Below are positions 12,701 through 25,371 of a stretch of DNA of 34,805 nucleotides, piece after piece. The position numbers and the translations under genes are program-made. The notes beneath the pieces were generated by a model. The model was given only the letters and a program-made list of their open reading frames with translations, ran no database searches and was not told where the DNA came from. The stretch comes from Setaria digitata (lineage: Eukaryota > Nematoda > Chromadorea > Rhabditida > Setariidae): the NCBI GenBank assembly GCA_003640385.1, contig RCAB01000593.1:1-34805 (forward strand). Direction: 5' to 3'. Every line of letters starts with the position of its first letter. The stretch's first letter is position 1.

Positions 12701-13642
12701 TAATAGGAAACAAACCGTGAAATTTAGAAAGTTGAATTAGCAAGTGGAAAATTTTAATCGAGACCTAAAAATATGGTCTATGCAGGAGATAGTGCAGAGG
12801 AATGCAGGATTAAGATGAAATCCCAGAGAAAAAGACATTTGAAAAAGATACATTCACTGTAAGTGACTTCTATCTACTTGTTATAAGACTAAATTAGTTA
12901 AGTTCATCGATCCAGCGATTAAGATTTTCGAGAAGGAGAATAGAGAAGAATCAGTCTAATGATCAAGTGAGATGCACTAATTGAGTTGGAAAAGGAAAGG
13001 TTGCAGCACAAGGACGACTTTCTGCCGTGTCTTTACAAGTCAGATCATCGGGGAAAGTCTCGAGTTCTCGACTGGATGGAACTGAAAGACTGAGTGGAGA
13101 ATCAGCTGTTCCTTTTAGCAGCTAACTTTTCCTGCCTGTGCTTTATGTTGTTGCATCGACTTCGGCGTACTCAGTAATAAATTCATTAACTGCATTCTTC
13201 ATGACTTTTCCATAATAATTAGATACATAAATAAGGTTGCATTTTTTTACATCTGAATTTCATTTAAAATTCTAAACCTTCAAAGAACTGTAGTTTAACT
13301 GAAGAAGAGAAAGAGAAGTTTGCTTAATCTTTTAGTTGGAGTCGATCACCGATCGAACAATTACCGAAGGTGATTATGAAAAGAATGGCAAAATATCGTT
13401 TGAAGAATTCGCCCGAGTAAGTGAAAAAAAAAAAACGAAATGAAATCTTTCTGGATTAGTTAAGCAATTTGTCGCATATGCTAAACTTTTTTAAGCATAG
13501 ATTTTACTTTTCTAGTGAAGAAAAAAAAATGAAAAATAAGGATTTAACTTCTACAAAAGAAAAAAAAAATATTATTCACATATTTCAGGCAATGGATGGC
13601 ATAAATGTAGAACAATTAATGTCAATTCGTTTTCTGGAATAA
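9765..13642 (+). CDS. Calcineurin B homologous protein (CHP1/p22-like EF-hand protein)
   Basis: Myristoylated EF-hand protein; in animals CHP1 is the obligate cofactor of plasma-membrane Na+/H+ exchangers and also acts in membrane traffic. Seven exons: 9765-9837, 10282-10338, 10824-10920, 11367-11485, 11644-11747, 13336-13416, 13589-13642. All phases join cleanly to 194 residues; human CHP1 has 195. Signatures in order: MGNCRS (Gly2 myristoylation site, Cys4 possibly palmitoylated), EEIADIQRETGF, QIVRLYTRFLSLDK, IPELVANPLGDRIIDAFF, FIRVMAHFRP, NSRTEKLKFAFAMYDL, a canonical third EF loop D-L-N-K-N-G-Y-I, a fourth loop D-Y-E-K-N-G-K-I, and the C-terminal EQLMSIRFLE. The first two EF loops are degenerate, as in other CHPs. 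Calcineurin B is the nearest alternative, but MSIRFL and the FRP segment point to CHP. Exon 5 is 1.6 kb from exon 6. Individual exons are too short to show as long open frames. Confidence 0.93.
11486..11620 (+). repeat. AT/TACA microsatellite in CHP intron 4
   Basis: A run of TATA dinucleotides alternating with AATACATA-type units fills most of the 158-base intron between CHP exons 4 and 5. It includes the only ambiguous base in the window (N at 11505), probably a read or assembly uncertainty in the repeat. It does not touch coding sequence. Confidence 0.9.
11748..13335 (+). other. Long CHP intron 5 with diverged internal duplication
   Basis: This 1588-base intron is visibly less AT-rich than its surroundings between about 12100 and 13150. 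Two segments, about 12027-12125 and 12883-12972, share ordered matches: ATAAGA-TAAATTAG, then TTTTCGA-AAGGA-AA, then CTATAATGATCAAATGAGA against TCTAATGATCAAGTGAGA. Spacing is similar, with small indels. No open reading frame or transposase/reverse transcriptase motif survives. A decayed mobile element is possible but not shown. Confidence 0.45.
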
Positions 13643-15533
13643 TCCAACTGGTTCAGTATAAGTATATTGTTGTTACAAAAACATTCGACTTTTCTAATTT
13701 AATTTTATGTATGAACCCTCAGTAAAGAAAAGAAACGATTAAAATCTGGATATATCAGAAGCTTAATTAACTTCCCATTGGTAAAAAAATCTAAAAACTT
13801 ACAATTTCATGAAAATTTCAACAAAAAAAAAAAATATTTTTTTTAATTTCATAAGAAAAAAAATCCAAATCCTTGCATTCCTTATGCAAATACAACTGCT
13901 ATCAAAGTTCTGAACAAAGCAAAAATTAAAAAAGATGAAAAAAAAAATGAAACAAAAATTTCCACTAAAAGCAGGTTATAATGAAAGGGATATTTTAATT
14001 ATTTTATTCCTATCACTTTCTTGCGAACTAATTAATTATCAAATCCTGTCCTTAAATTAGGCAAAATTTTCATTACATAATAATAGGAAATGGGAAATAA
14101 TAGGAGAGGATTTTTCACAAATTTCACGTCAGAAAATCAGTCAGTTTTGGAAACATGATCCGTCATATTCTTAATTTCTATTCCTTCCATAAAGTAATTC
14201 CAAAAATGATGAAGTTCTAGGAAGGTACTGTATATCCAGATATAACAAAAGGATCTAGAATAGATTCGAGAAATAAAGAAGGATAGCTATACCACTGCTC
14301 TAATATAACTTTTGTGACAAGTTTCCACTTATCTTCTCATCCATAGCAATTTTTTTTTTTTTTTCTTAATTTCAGGTAAAACAAGCTCATAATTTAATAT
14401 CAGCTATTCTAATTTGCTATCCCCTGAAGCTACGATGATCATCTCGAAACGAGATACATAAGGAGGGAAAGTTTCTAAAAAGCAAATACTGAAAGAAATT
14501 CAAATTGATTACATGATCACATTTACGGTGCCATTTTTTTGTAGTGTAAAATTACATCAATAATGAAAAAAAATTCGATGGAATATATTTGTGCATTTAA
14601 ATGATCACTATAATCTGACTTCATTATCTATTATATTTATTATTTTATCTGAATGAGATTTACCATACGGACTATAATCTGAGTCCATGAACATGCATAT
14701 CTCCTAAGAGAATATTAACTAATTATAGTTAATTTGTTGAGTTGTATAATCATTCTAATTTCTTAAAAATGCAACTGTGATACCTGAACTTTTATACTAG
14801 AAAATACTTACACATATAATAGATATGAAACTGATCTGGTTAATAAAAGTGTTTGGTAGTAATTTCATACATAATCCTTAATTCTTATGAAAGGAATAAA
14901 AAGGATAACTGTGGAATACTATGACATGTTGTAGTATGATGTCTAGATGAAGTGAATGATATTTTCATGATAATATATTAATCCAGATGCATTTAGGACA
15001 CATATTATAAATAATGGTGAGAAAAGGAATAAAACTACATGGGCAATAGTTGGTCACAAATAGTTAATTTCAATGAATTAAAAAAACTAATTTACTAGAC
15101 TTAAAATCTAATTAAATAACCAATTTAATCAGCTCAAGACTTCGAGAATGAAATAACAAGCTGAAAAAGCTAGGAAATTAACTGAATGGAGGTGATTCAT
15201 GATTTAGTTTAGAAGTGTAACGTGACGAAATATTACTAACCAATAGAATGATAAGTGAAATAAAACCTCTTATTTGGCATTTAAAAGCTAAAGATAGCTT
15301 TTGAGAAGTTTGAAAATCCTCTAACAAGCAAAGGACATCCATATACATACACAATGAGGCCTTAAGATTCCCCGGAGGACCGAAGTTTTCACTGTGGTGC
15401 CGTAGAAGTTGCGGGAAAACGACGTTACCGCGTTGCTCGTACGTCTGGTGTTGTACTCATCCGTGTGCGTATGTGCGCACGGTTCATCATACGTAATTGT
15501 AATCATGCAATTTTCGGGAAATTGTTTTTGCAG
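13643..15533. other. Intergenic region between CHP and PARG, no gene seen
   Basis: About 1.9 kb of AT-rich sequence with scattered A runs. The open frame at 15321-15599 (-) overlaps the first PARG exon on the other strand and shows no domain. The PARG promoter is expected here, but no recognisable core element can be named. Confidence 0.5.
15524..15533 (+). other. Candidate spliced-leader acceptor of PARG
   Basis: A TTGTTTTTGCAG acceptor ends at 15533, 12 bases before the chosen PARG start codon at 15546. No upstream coding exon was found, so this fits a nematode trans-splice site. It could also be a normal acceptor after an unseen 5' exon, since the frame is open upstream. Confidence 0.5.
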
Positions 15534-15545
15534 GATAACGAACCA

Positions 15546-18500
15546 ATGAATGATGTGGATATCGTAGAAGATTGTGTCTTTGAAGAGGATGATCCACATA
15601 ACGTTGGTTCAACGTGTCATAAAATTACATTGAAAAGGCAGACAACATTGGATGCATTTTTTTCTTGTGGTCCGAACCGAAAGACCATTTCAAATGATGA
15701 AATTGTTCGTAAAAAAGCCAAAAATAACCGAATGTTGATAACGGTCACTCATTCAGGTAAGCCGATTATATCATTAATAACGGAATTGATAAATTTGCAC
15801 AATGTTTTGTTCTCAGTAATCTTCATTTATCTGATTGTATTTGATATCCTTTGGTGTCATCAGCCTTACATTAGACTGACCATAATACAGGATAGTAACA
15901 AAGTAGAATTGTTCACTGCAGGATTATATGGGTATATGATTCTACTTTAGATTTCAGTTATTTCAAAAAATAAATTAAACTCGAGGAAATCCTTCGGATC
16001 GGTTGTTGAAGAAGTAAATCACGATGAAGATGGAGAGCAAAGTCACTGTAACTGGGCAAGAATGAGTGATATCATGGATAAGGTATTTTTTTTTTTCCTG
16101 CAACAGGTCAAGTATCACGTATTCTTTATTTCGTTTTTATGCACTTTTTTTTTTTTTATAGTGGATCTTGGCAGAAATATGTCTTATTTTGATTTTCTTG
16201 TCGATTCTCATTGTCCAGTTCGAAAAATTCTGAGTGAATAGTATTGCTGTTTTTTTAGCTTCTGCTTAATGTTTTGTTTTTCCTTTTTTTCTTTTCAAAT
16301 TATGAACTGTTGTGGGACTGGGGTATTTTTTTCTGAGGCAAAAACGAAAACTGCAAAGACCACTGTGGACGCATATTTGAATGTTAGTCCAAATTCCGCC
16401 TGTGGCGCTCCGCTTGTGAAGAAAATATTGCAGCCAAATGTTGTCGAATCAGTGCGCTGTTACGGGGACATGTTTCCTGATTTGAACAGCAGAAGTGCTT
16501 CCGACGTAGTATTAATATGCCTAAGTTCGATACGCTCTGGAACTTCTCCTAAACCGTATCCCATCGCTTGCACTGACCCAACTTATGGATGGAATTTTGG
16601 GAAAAAGTAAGGACTATCTAATAAGAAGCAGGTGGACTTAAAATTCTCTTGTTCAAATTTATATTGCCAAACTTAATTTTTTTCCAGTTTTCAACTTCAT
16701 TTGTTCACTTTCAGATATGTTCGCTTACCATACTCTATATGTAATATAATTGATGGTACTCCGCGTTTTGACACTATACAGACTGCTATTTCGAAACTTC
16801 TGGAGCCACTCAAAACATATAAACAAATTGAGGTTCCATTTACAGATTAACTTTTTTCGTGTGTATTCTTGGAAGACATCGGTAATTGAACTTTGGTTTT
16901 TTTTACAGGAATGTATTAGAAGCTATTCACATATCAGATGTTTCGATGCGCTTAAACAATTTTTTGAAGTCGTTTTGGATGACGTGTCGCGTGTGGAATA
17001 TCTTACTACCGTAATACCCTTCATGGCAAAATTAGCGCTGCAGAGTCCAAATCTGATAACTCAAGTAAATTCGTTTCAACCAATCTGCGACTTCTCAATA
17101 AAAAACGTTTTAGCTTTATTTCGAGTCTGTGCTTTACAATATTTTAATTTATTGTAGCGTACATTTTATGACTTTAAAAAGTCTTTAATAAGACATTTGA
17201 AAGGTTTTCATTTTACCTTCAACATGGTTTAACGTTTGATGAATATGACAGGGTAACAGTCAGATAGAAAAGCTAGGGAGCACGTAAGTTAAATCACTTT
17301 TGACACTTTCATAATTTGGATAATGCTACCCTATTTCAGCCAATACCATTACTACGTCGTGGAATTTCTGGATCCGTAACGATGAGCCAACAACAAGCAG
17401 CCTCACTGCTTGCACATGCATTTTTTTGCACGTTCCCAAGTCGTAACATTGTCAGCAACGAATTACCATCAGTTAATTTCTGCCGTTTATTCAGTTTGCG
17501 TACTACAAATGTGATGGAAAAGCTACGATGCTTAATGCATTATTTTCATATAGTTTCAAAGAAAAGTAACTTTATTTCCTTCACTTTTTTTTTTCGCAGA
17601 TTTTCCCAATCCGGGCAAGATGGAAAAAGTATCTGAAATCAAGAGAAATTTACAATTGTGTATGAGTTATTTGTAGTGCCGACAGGACTTTTAACCTTTC
17701 GTCGACAACACGATTCAGCTCCGAAGTGGTCTTCTATGCATCTGCCCTTATCGAAGCTTTACGTTATTCCTACAGGTAGGATAGAAGACGATGGACATGG
17801 CATGTTACAAGTGGATTTTGCCAATGAATATATCGGAGGGGGCGTACTTAGCAGCGGATGTGTTCAGGTGAGCTGTAGAATGACCACTCATTGTCCGAAT
17901 TCTGATTATTTTTCCATTGTGAGACGAGCTTAACACAGATATCATTTTTGTAGGAAGAAATCAGATTTCTCATCTGTCCGGAAATGATAGTGGCAATGCT
18001 TCTGTGTGAAAGGATGAGTCATAATGAAGCAATCGTTATTTGTGGTGCAGAACGATTTTCTGATTATATTGGCTATGGCTCATCATTTCGTTGGCGTCCG
18101 GTGAAGAAGCTGGATTCATTTCCAAGGTTTTTTTTCCTGAGTTCTTTTTTACACTTTTTTGCACTTTTTTTTTTCTTTTATTGGCAATTAGAAAAGTGAC
18201 TTCTTGCTTTTCACTGTCCATGTGATGAAATTGAGAACATTTCTGATTTAATTATTATATGAATCCCATTTTAGAGATCGTTTCAGTAGGCTATGTTGTG
18301 AATTGGTAGCAATTGATGCTTTGCCGTTCTCTAATAAACGTGAACAATTTGATGTCGAATTAGTAGATCGCGAATTACTCAAGGTATAAACAGTAATTTA
18401 TATAAGTGGTTTCCTACATTCTCCTTTTGAAGAAATCGAAGTATCAATGAAATTTACAGGCGTATGTTGGCTTTGCTGTAAAAGATAGAACAGTGAAGCC

Positions 18501-19145
18501 GATTGCTACTGGCAATTGGGGTTGTGGTGTATTCGGAGGTGATTTGCACCTAAAAAGTAACGTTTGTTATTCTTTCTGTGAGAAGTCTTATAATACGACG
18601 ACTGATTTCTGAGCTATAGATTTTAACATACATTTAGGTTTGATACAGCTTATTGCATCATCCGCGCAGAAAAGGTGCCTCTGTTACTTCACATTTGGTG
18701 ATCGGAAATTTGCGGATGACTTCAACGAAATTTATGAAGTACTAGTTCGAGCTGATACTACTATTGGTACGTTCTGTTGCAAATGCTGTGGGAAACCACA
18801 GGTTATACTTTGCTCAGGCATCTTAATCTCGTATTCATTTGTTAAATCATTTATTTTACTGCTGGTTTTGAACCATGAGATCTCTGTTCAGAGTTTTCAG
18901 AGGGAGGGGGAGCATTATTCTCCACCGATCTCCAACACTTCTGATTACTGTCGTCCACTCATTGCATTTTCCAAGTGACCAGGCTATTATAGAACACACA
19001 AAAAGGTTGTTGAAAATGATTATTTGCAGGACGACTGTATGATATGATAAAGGACTATTGCATTGAATACGATGAAAATAGCTCGCCGTCGTTGTTCACT
19101 TATATCTCTTGGAAAATTAAGGAAGATAAATTGCACCTACAGTAG
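15546..19145 (+). CDS. Poly(ADP-ribose) glycohydrolase (PARG)
   Basis: Hydrolyses the ribose-ribose bonds of poly(ADP-ribose), reversing PARP action in DNA repair. Exons: 15546-15756, 15958-16082, 16338-16606, 16715-16832, 16909-17064, 17340-17565, 17677-17867, 17954-18126, 18275-18383, 18460-18556, 18638-18766, 19030-19145; 639 residues, TAG stop. Residues 1 to about 150 are a poorly conserved acidic/basic leader with two PIP-box-like motifs. Then come the helical PARG domain (PIPLLRRGISGSVTMSQQQ, AFFCTFPSRN, LPSVNFCRLF) and the macrodomain-like catalytic part (MLQVDFANEYIGGG, GGG at about 422-424, QEE at about 432-434, the family signature GGG-X(7)-QEE). The C-terminal signature ATGNWGCGVFGGD is also intact. 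The intron at 17566-17676 has competing splice choices. C. elegans has two PARGs (pme-3, pme-4); I cannot say which is the orthologue. Confidence 0.94.
15639..15662 (+). other. PIP-box-like motif 1 of PARG
   Basis: Encodes QTTLDAFF (residues 32-39), which fits the PCNA-interacting consensus Q-x-x-h-x-x-aromatic-aromatic exactly. It is preceded by basic residues (LKR). The function is inferred from the motif. Confidence 0.7.
16356..16379 (+). other. PIP-box-like motif 2 of PARG
   Basis: Encodes KTTVDAYL (residues about 119-126), which matches motif 1 at T-T, D-A and in the PN that follows five residues later. Q is replaced by K and the second aromatic by L, so it is a degenerate PIP-like motif. 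It sits two exons after motif 1. Confidence 0.5.
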
Positions 19146-19846
19146 ATCTCACCGATGCTTAATTCTAAAAAAAATAGCTGCTCGTTCCGGACTTTATGCA
19201 ATTTTATAATTACGGTAAAAATCATGTCAAGAGAACTTGAAGAGGTTAAAAGCACTTTTTAACATTGTTCGATGAAATAGCGGACACTGCAAAAAGATGG
19301 TGGACAAGCATTTTAAGAAGCAGCTATTAAAAAAGGATTTACACATTATATGCGGGTTTTCATTATTCGTATTTGCAAAGATTTCGCACTGTTACATTTT
19401 TATTACGTCCACCATACACAAAAAAATTTAGCATACATTTCACTAGTAGAAATCTGTGGTCTATTAGTCGGAAATGTATCGATATGGGAAATAACCAGTA
19501 TAATGACTTATATAGTGATTTAACCTGAATACCCCACACTGTTTTCTCAGATTAGTTTCTCTGTGGAGTATACATGCCTTTCACTAGTAGATTAAATTTT
19601 TTGGAATATAGAAATTAAATTCAGTAATAAGCACAATATCTTGAGTGATCTACAATACAGGATTTTTGCAGTTAATTTATGGACATTTCCAACTAAATGA
19701 GTTTACAGTATAGTTTTCCTCAAAGGCCAGTAATTTACGCTTTCTGTAATTAATAGGTCCTAGAGAATATGCATGCAGACAAGTCAGAATCTGACTAGTC
19801 CGGATATCCGCAAAATCTATTAAACGATGATTTTAGTTTAGACTCG
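19146..19846. other. Convergent 3' region of PARG and OGDH
   Basis: About 700 bases between the two facing stop codons. No coding exon or RNA gene is recognisable. Both 3' untranslated regions must lie here. Confidence 0.55.
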
Positions 19847-22800
19847 TCATGCGCCTACGAATCCATCGAGATCAGCTTTCCGAACATTTAGAGTGTCTGC
19901 CAAGAGACTTTTCAACTCGAAATGGTGGGTGTATTTATCACCCGTTGCTGCTGATGCTGATGGCTTCCGTCCAGCATACTTGACCAATCGTCCCTGCCTG
20001 AAATCCTCGAAATTTTTACGAATATTTTAGAAAAAAAAAAACATGCTTATTTGAAAAAAAAAAAAAAAAAGGAAAGTGAGAAAAGAGAAAGACCGACGAA
20101 CTTTACTAGAAGTGCTCCAAATCTTGGGTGGACGTATCCCCATGCGCCCATATTTTTGTGTTCCTCTTGTGCCCAAACAAGTTGTGCCTTGCCATATTTA
20201 TGACATTCTTGTTCGATTAAATCGTATGGAAATGGAGAGATTTGTTCTACACGACACACTGCTACTCGTGAGTCCAGATTTAGATGTTTTCTTGCAGCGA
20301 TTAAGTCGTAGTAAACTTTACCTAGAAATATGCAAAGCTACTGTTAGTAATAGGAGATAAATGTCGGGAAAAAAGATGTATCGAAGTAATTTCCAAGAGA
20401 ATACCGGTGCAGAATACCAGACGCTCCACCTTGTCTGGACTGTTGGCAGCAATTCCATTTTCTGGAATAACCCTCCGGAACTTAGTGCCAGGTAGGAAAT
20501 CTTCAATGGGAGAACGTGCCAATGGGTGACGAAGAAGTGATTTCGGCGCCATTATAATCACTGGTTTCCTACAAATAGAATTTAAGCACATAACCGCTGC
20601 ATTTCAAAATAACTGTGAATGGAAATAATGGAAATTCAAAGTAAGAAAAAGGGACCTGAAGGGTAATGCTACTTGTCTTCTCAAAAGATGGAAGAAGTTT
20701 GCAGGTGTTGTGCAATTCACTACAATCCAGTTTGCGTCGTATAACTGCTGCGCCTCGAAAGTGGGTCCAAAAGCAGTATGCTGAAATCAAGTTTATTAAA
20801 AGCTACTACTTTCTTCATCAAGTTATTCTTTTGCAGTAATTACTTCTGCTTCATCCCTAGTAATTCTTGCACTACGACTCTTGAAGAAGTACTACCTCAA
20901 TATCGATCTCGTCATCATCATTCGACATTTGCAAAAATCGTTCCAATCGTGCACTGCTGTGTTCAGGGCCCATTCCTTCATAACCATGTGGCAGTGACAC
21001 CACTAACCCCGACTGTCGAATCCATTTTGACTGGCCTTTAAATATCAAGAAATATATTACAACATCAGTAGAAATAGACTCGCGAGTGCTTCATGTTTCA
21101 GAAACGCGAATTTACACTCACCTGAAGACAAGAACTGATCGGTAATACACTGTGCATTGTTTGCGAAATCTCCGAATTGTGCTTCCCATACAACTAGCGA
21201 GTTTGGATCGACCATTGAATAACCGAGTTCAAAGCCGAGAATAGCATATTCCGAAAGCGACGAGTTGGAAATACTATATTCCGCTTGCTTAAATAAGGCT
21301 TCTCAGCTAGTTTGAATTACAAAGGTTCCATAACTGATTTTTGAGTTACTTTGCTTTACAAGAGTTATGCCATCACTGGTCTACCAAGTTTTTCGTATCG
21401 TGAAAAATGCAAAATAATTCGCGTTATTAGGCCTATCATGATTCAGAACAAATAACTGTTGCCTAACACGCGACGCTGCACTCCTTTTCATATGGTACAG
21501 TAACTATATAAATAGAAAAAAGGGAAGCACTTTATCAGAGAGGTTATCCAGTGGATTATAGGTTTTTTGATCGATTTTTTGATCATGCAGTACATGATGT
21601 CGGTGCGAAAATGTCCCTCTTTCCACATCCTGCCCTGACAATCGTACATGTGTTCCTAAAATCAACAGTTTCGAAATATCTAGGTAAGAGATACAAATAG
21701 TGCAGCATCAGCAAAAACAAACCTTCGAGAAGAAGTGATCCGAAAGCAACAGCTTCCCCCATTGCCCAGTCAAAACTGTTGTCTTTGAGCATTTGACGTC
21801 GTCCTTTCAATATTCTTTCCAAACCCCGATGAAGATTGAAATCTGCATTTTCGGTAGAATTTCAGTCTATTAAGGTCAATCTGCGATTACAGTAGGTTTA
21901 AATTAGAAATATGATCTAATTTTGGGATAAGTGACCCCACCTTCCATCACAATAGGTGGCACGCCAAATCCCTCACCTTTTATTCCTCAATCTACACCGT
22001 ACATTTGCCTAACCCCAAAACACTCTGAGAGGTAAAAAATGTACCTGGTGGAACAGTTGAAATCTTTTCAATGATGTGTTCAATCGTTTCTTTTGGAACA
22101 CCAGTTGCTGGTACCTTGAGCGGGTCGCGTTTCTTGAAAAAAGTGTCCCACGGAGAGTCCAACCAATCCCTGTGGCGTAAGAATGTCTCTTTCTGAGCTT
22201 TTTGGTACGCATCTTCTAGTATATCATTATATTTGGCCACCTCATCCTATAAAATAAAATCTATATTTTAAATGAATAAATAAAATTCACCGGTTGATAA
22301 GCGTATAAATTAAATGACAGCTGACGCCTCTATAAGCTTGTTTCATAATGGCCTGTGAAAGCACCAACTCCTCGTTATTATACCGAACAGCTGGACGACT
22401 GGAAACGAAAATGTAAAAGCTAATTCACTTCCTTCTTAGATCAGATAAATTTAAACATACTTTTACAAATTCATCATTAGCAACGCCTTCAGCCAGAATT
22501 TGTTTCTCGTAAATGGCAAGCACTGGTTTTGTTTGTTTAACACGTTGGTACATTAATGGTTGGGTAAACATCGGCTCATCAAGTTCATTGTGTCCATATC
22601 GTCGATAACATACCAGATCAATTATAACATCCTAAAAATCGCATTTAGAGTGTTTTAAGAGAGAAAATAAATAATAATACAGTTGAGAAAATTCAACCAA
22701 CCTTTTTGAAAGTACGACGCCAGTCAGCAGCTACATTACAAACGTGCATAACCGCTTCCGGGTTATCGCCATTCACGTGGAATATTGGACACCCAACGAC

Positions 22801-25371
22801 ACGTCCAATATCTGTACAATATGGAGATGATCGTGAGCATCTTGGATCAGTCGTAAAGCCAATCTAAACCATAATTATGAGATTAATGTTACAATACAAT
22901 TATTAAAATATTAGCATTATTTCGGAAAGATTGAAACTTGACAAGTTTATAGTGAATATGATACGTTGCTTACCTGGTTATTAACAACAAAATGGATAGT
23001 TCCATGAGTTGTATAGGCTTTTAAATCGTTAAGATTAAATGTTTCCATAACAACACCTTGTCCTGAGAATGCTGCATCTCCATGCAATAAAATTGCTAGT
23101 GAATGATCACCGTTTTTATCACCATTGTAAAATGATTCCGCGCGTACCTTCCCCAAAACTATGGGGTCGACAGCTAAAAAAAAAGTAACATGGAATAGCA
23201 ACTGATCTCATTTCATTTTTCAAAACCATCCTCTAACCCTGATAATGAGTAGTGCATCAATTTTCCGGGAAAACATAGCTGAAGCAAGTAATGAACAATA
23301 TCTTTCCATCTTTTTAATAAAAGATTATAAATAAACCTTCAAGATGCGATGGGTTCGCAACAACAGCAATTCTGACTTTTCTCTGTGAAACTCGATTAAA
23401 ACGCTCTAGACAAAGGCCAAGATGATATTTTACATCACCCGATCCTTCATCGGCTGGTTCTAGTGTAGAAAACTGCGACAGAATTATTGACAAAGGTTGG
23501 CGACAAACATTTGCCAGCATATTTAATCGTCCGCTGAAAATTGTGGCTTCCTTCCACAATGAAAAGAACAATTAGATGGATGGTTGGGCGCAAGAAGTTA
23601 ATAACATATCGTCTACTTCTCTTAAGGATAACTTCAAGTCAGACATCTAATTTGAGGCTTCCTGACATCTTCGTTTCAAAAATTGATGTGGTAAATTACC
23701 GATGCGGCATTCCAATTACGACTGAATCAACGCCAGCCGCACTGGATGCATCGATTACTTGTTTGCAAGCCGGTATTAGGACTTCGCAACCTTCAAGACC
23801 AAAACGCTTCTCGCTTGGCCACTAAAATTCAGTAATGTAATATACAATGAAGACAACCCTTATAAAAACCGAGTTTGTCTACAGAATCGTCAAGAATCTA
23901 CACATATGGCTATGAGTACAGTCCAATTTCAAAGTGATTCGAAAAACATGCCACTTGGGTACCTTTTTCGCCAGAAACTCTTCAAACTTTGTTGATCGCA
24001 TTAGTCGTTTAAACAGTGTTTTCTTCTGCTCATGTGTAAGTCCGGATGCACAAGGCTTTTCGAATCTTTTACGAACCCATTCCAACTGTTCATAGTTAGT
24101 CAAATGCATATACTCAATTCCTGTGTGTGAACAGTAAATTGCCTAAAACATAGAGCAAATTAAACTAAAAGGAAAGGTCAAACCTGCAAATAATAATTAG
24201 GGCTTTCTGTTGTTCTAGCGTGAAATTAAAAAATACCTTCAACCGGCTGATAATATCCTTTAATTTTAACGACTTCTTATCTCCACCAATAAAAGTTGAC
24301 ATTGGCAAAAGAAATTCTTTATTCATATCAGCATCTGTAAGTCCATAAAATGCCGGATCCAATTCTGCAGGTGTAGTATCGGACAAGCCCACATTATTGA
24401 TTCCTAATGGATCCAAATCTGCGATGTTGTGTCCACGAGTCTGTAATTCACATTTCAAATTTTTGAAGGTGCATGAAAATATCAAAATACACACATGCTA
24501 AAGGATAGCAACTGGAATCACCTGATAACTTCTGATTAAAAGCTGGACTTTGAGGTGGTCATCTATATTCTGCAATGATGGACTTAATGTGGTTCCAAAT
24601 TCCGACGCATGTCCTCCAGCAGGTGGCATAGAATATGAGGTTTCTCCCTTTGGAGGCGTAGAATATGCCTGTCCAGGTGGTAAGCCTACAACTGCGTCAA
24701 CAGAAATTAGAAAAATATACAAAATCGACTAAAGATAGTATGGTAACGTATGTATATTTAGCATACTAACTTCGTTCAACATTCTGAAAATAAGCATTCC
24801 ACGAGGAGTGAACTGACGCTGGATTTTTCCGCCACGCTTCATACATCTGTTCAATGTAAACCGTTGAAGTACCATTCATGAATGGCTCCTCCTGACATAA
24901 AACGTTTTTTAATTTTCTTTCGTTTTTTGAAAACTTATATCTTAAATCACCGCAAATTCAAAAATTTCTACTTTCGCTATTTTATAAATTGCCATGGATA
25001 ATGAAATCATCCGATGTTCTGAAATCATATGCTTAAACATACCAAAAAACGTGAAGTGAGCTTCAACACATTTTAGCTCAACTCAAAGTGTATTAGCTAA
25101 AACATGAAGTGATAATCCACATTCCGCAATGAGCTACTTAAAAAAAAAAATAACAAAATTCAAGCAAGCAATCCAAAAGAACTTATATTTTTTGCCTCTT
25201 CAATCAAGAGCTTACTTTAACAGTAGCCGCAGTGAATTTGTGACGAAGCCCGACAGAAGACCAGCGCTTTTCCACCAAGCCATTTCTAGCTAATACAAAA
25301 TTCGACCATTCCAAGCGCCCCAATAAATTAAGTGGCTTCATGCCTTTGAAGAGATTTGCTTGTCGCAGCAT
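19847..25371 (-). CDS. ogdh-1: 2-oxoglutarate dehydrogenase E1 component, mitochondrial
   Basis: Thiamine-diphosphate E1 subunit of the 2-oxoglutarate dehydrogenase complex (2-oxoglutarate to succinyl-CoA) in the matrix. Nineteen exons on the minus strand: 25371-25216, 24891-24771, 24685-24522, 24440-24237, 24142-23963, 23821-23700, 23533-23337, 23173-22974, 22863-22702, 22631-22461, 22246-22045, 21842-21723, 21655-21531, 21287-21122, 21035-20896, 20780-20656, 20568-20405, 20321-20107, 19993-19847. All phases agree and give 1026 residues; human OGDH has 1023. Signatures: Arg/Lys-rich presequence ([19 protein letters not shown]), [58 protein letters not shown] (TDP binding), [89 protein letters not shown]. 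The donor at 20656 (GTCCCT) is weak, and the acceptor at 24685 has a twin six bases upstream. The gene looks intact. Confidence 0.97.

Noticed and set aside
11748..13335. Retrotransposon in the CHP intron
   Set aside because: Only a diverged duplication is visible; no reverse transcriptase, integrase or terminal repeat could be identified, so it is not called a mobile element.
15321..15599. Minus-strand 92-codon frame at the PARG start
   Set aside because: Overlaps the first PARG exon on the opposite strand and has no recognisable feature.
23541..23825. Plus-strand 94-codon frame inside OGDH
   Set aside because: It is the antisense shadow of two OGDH exons, which give clear OGDH motifs on the minus strand.
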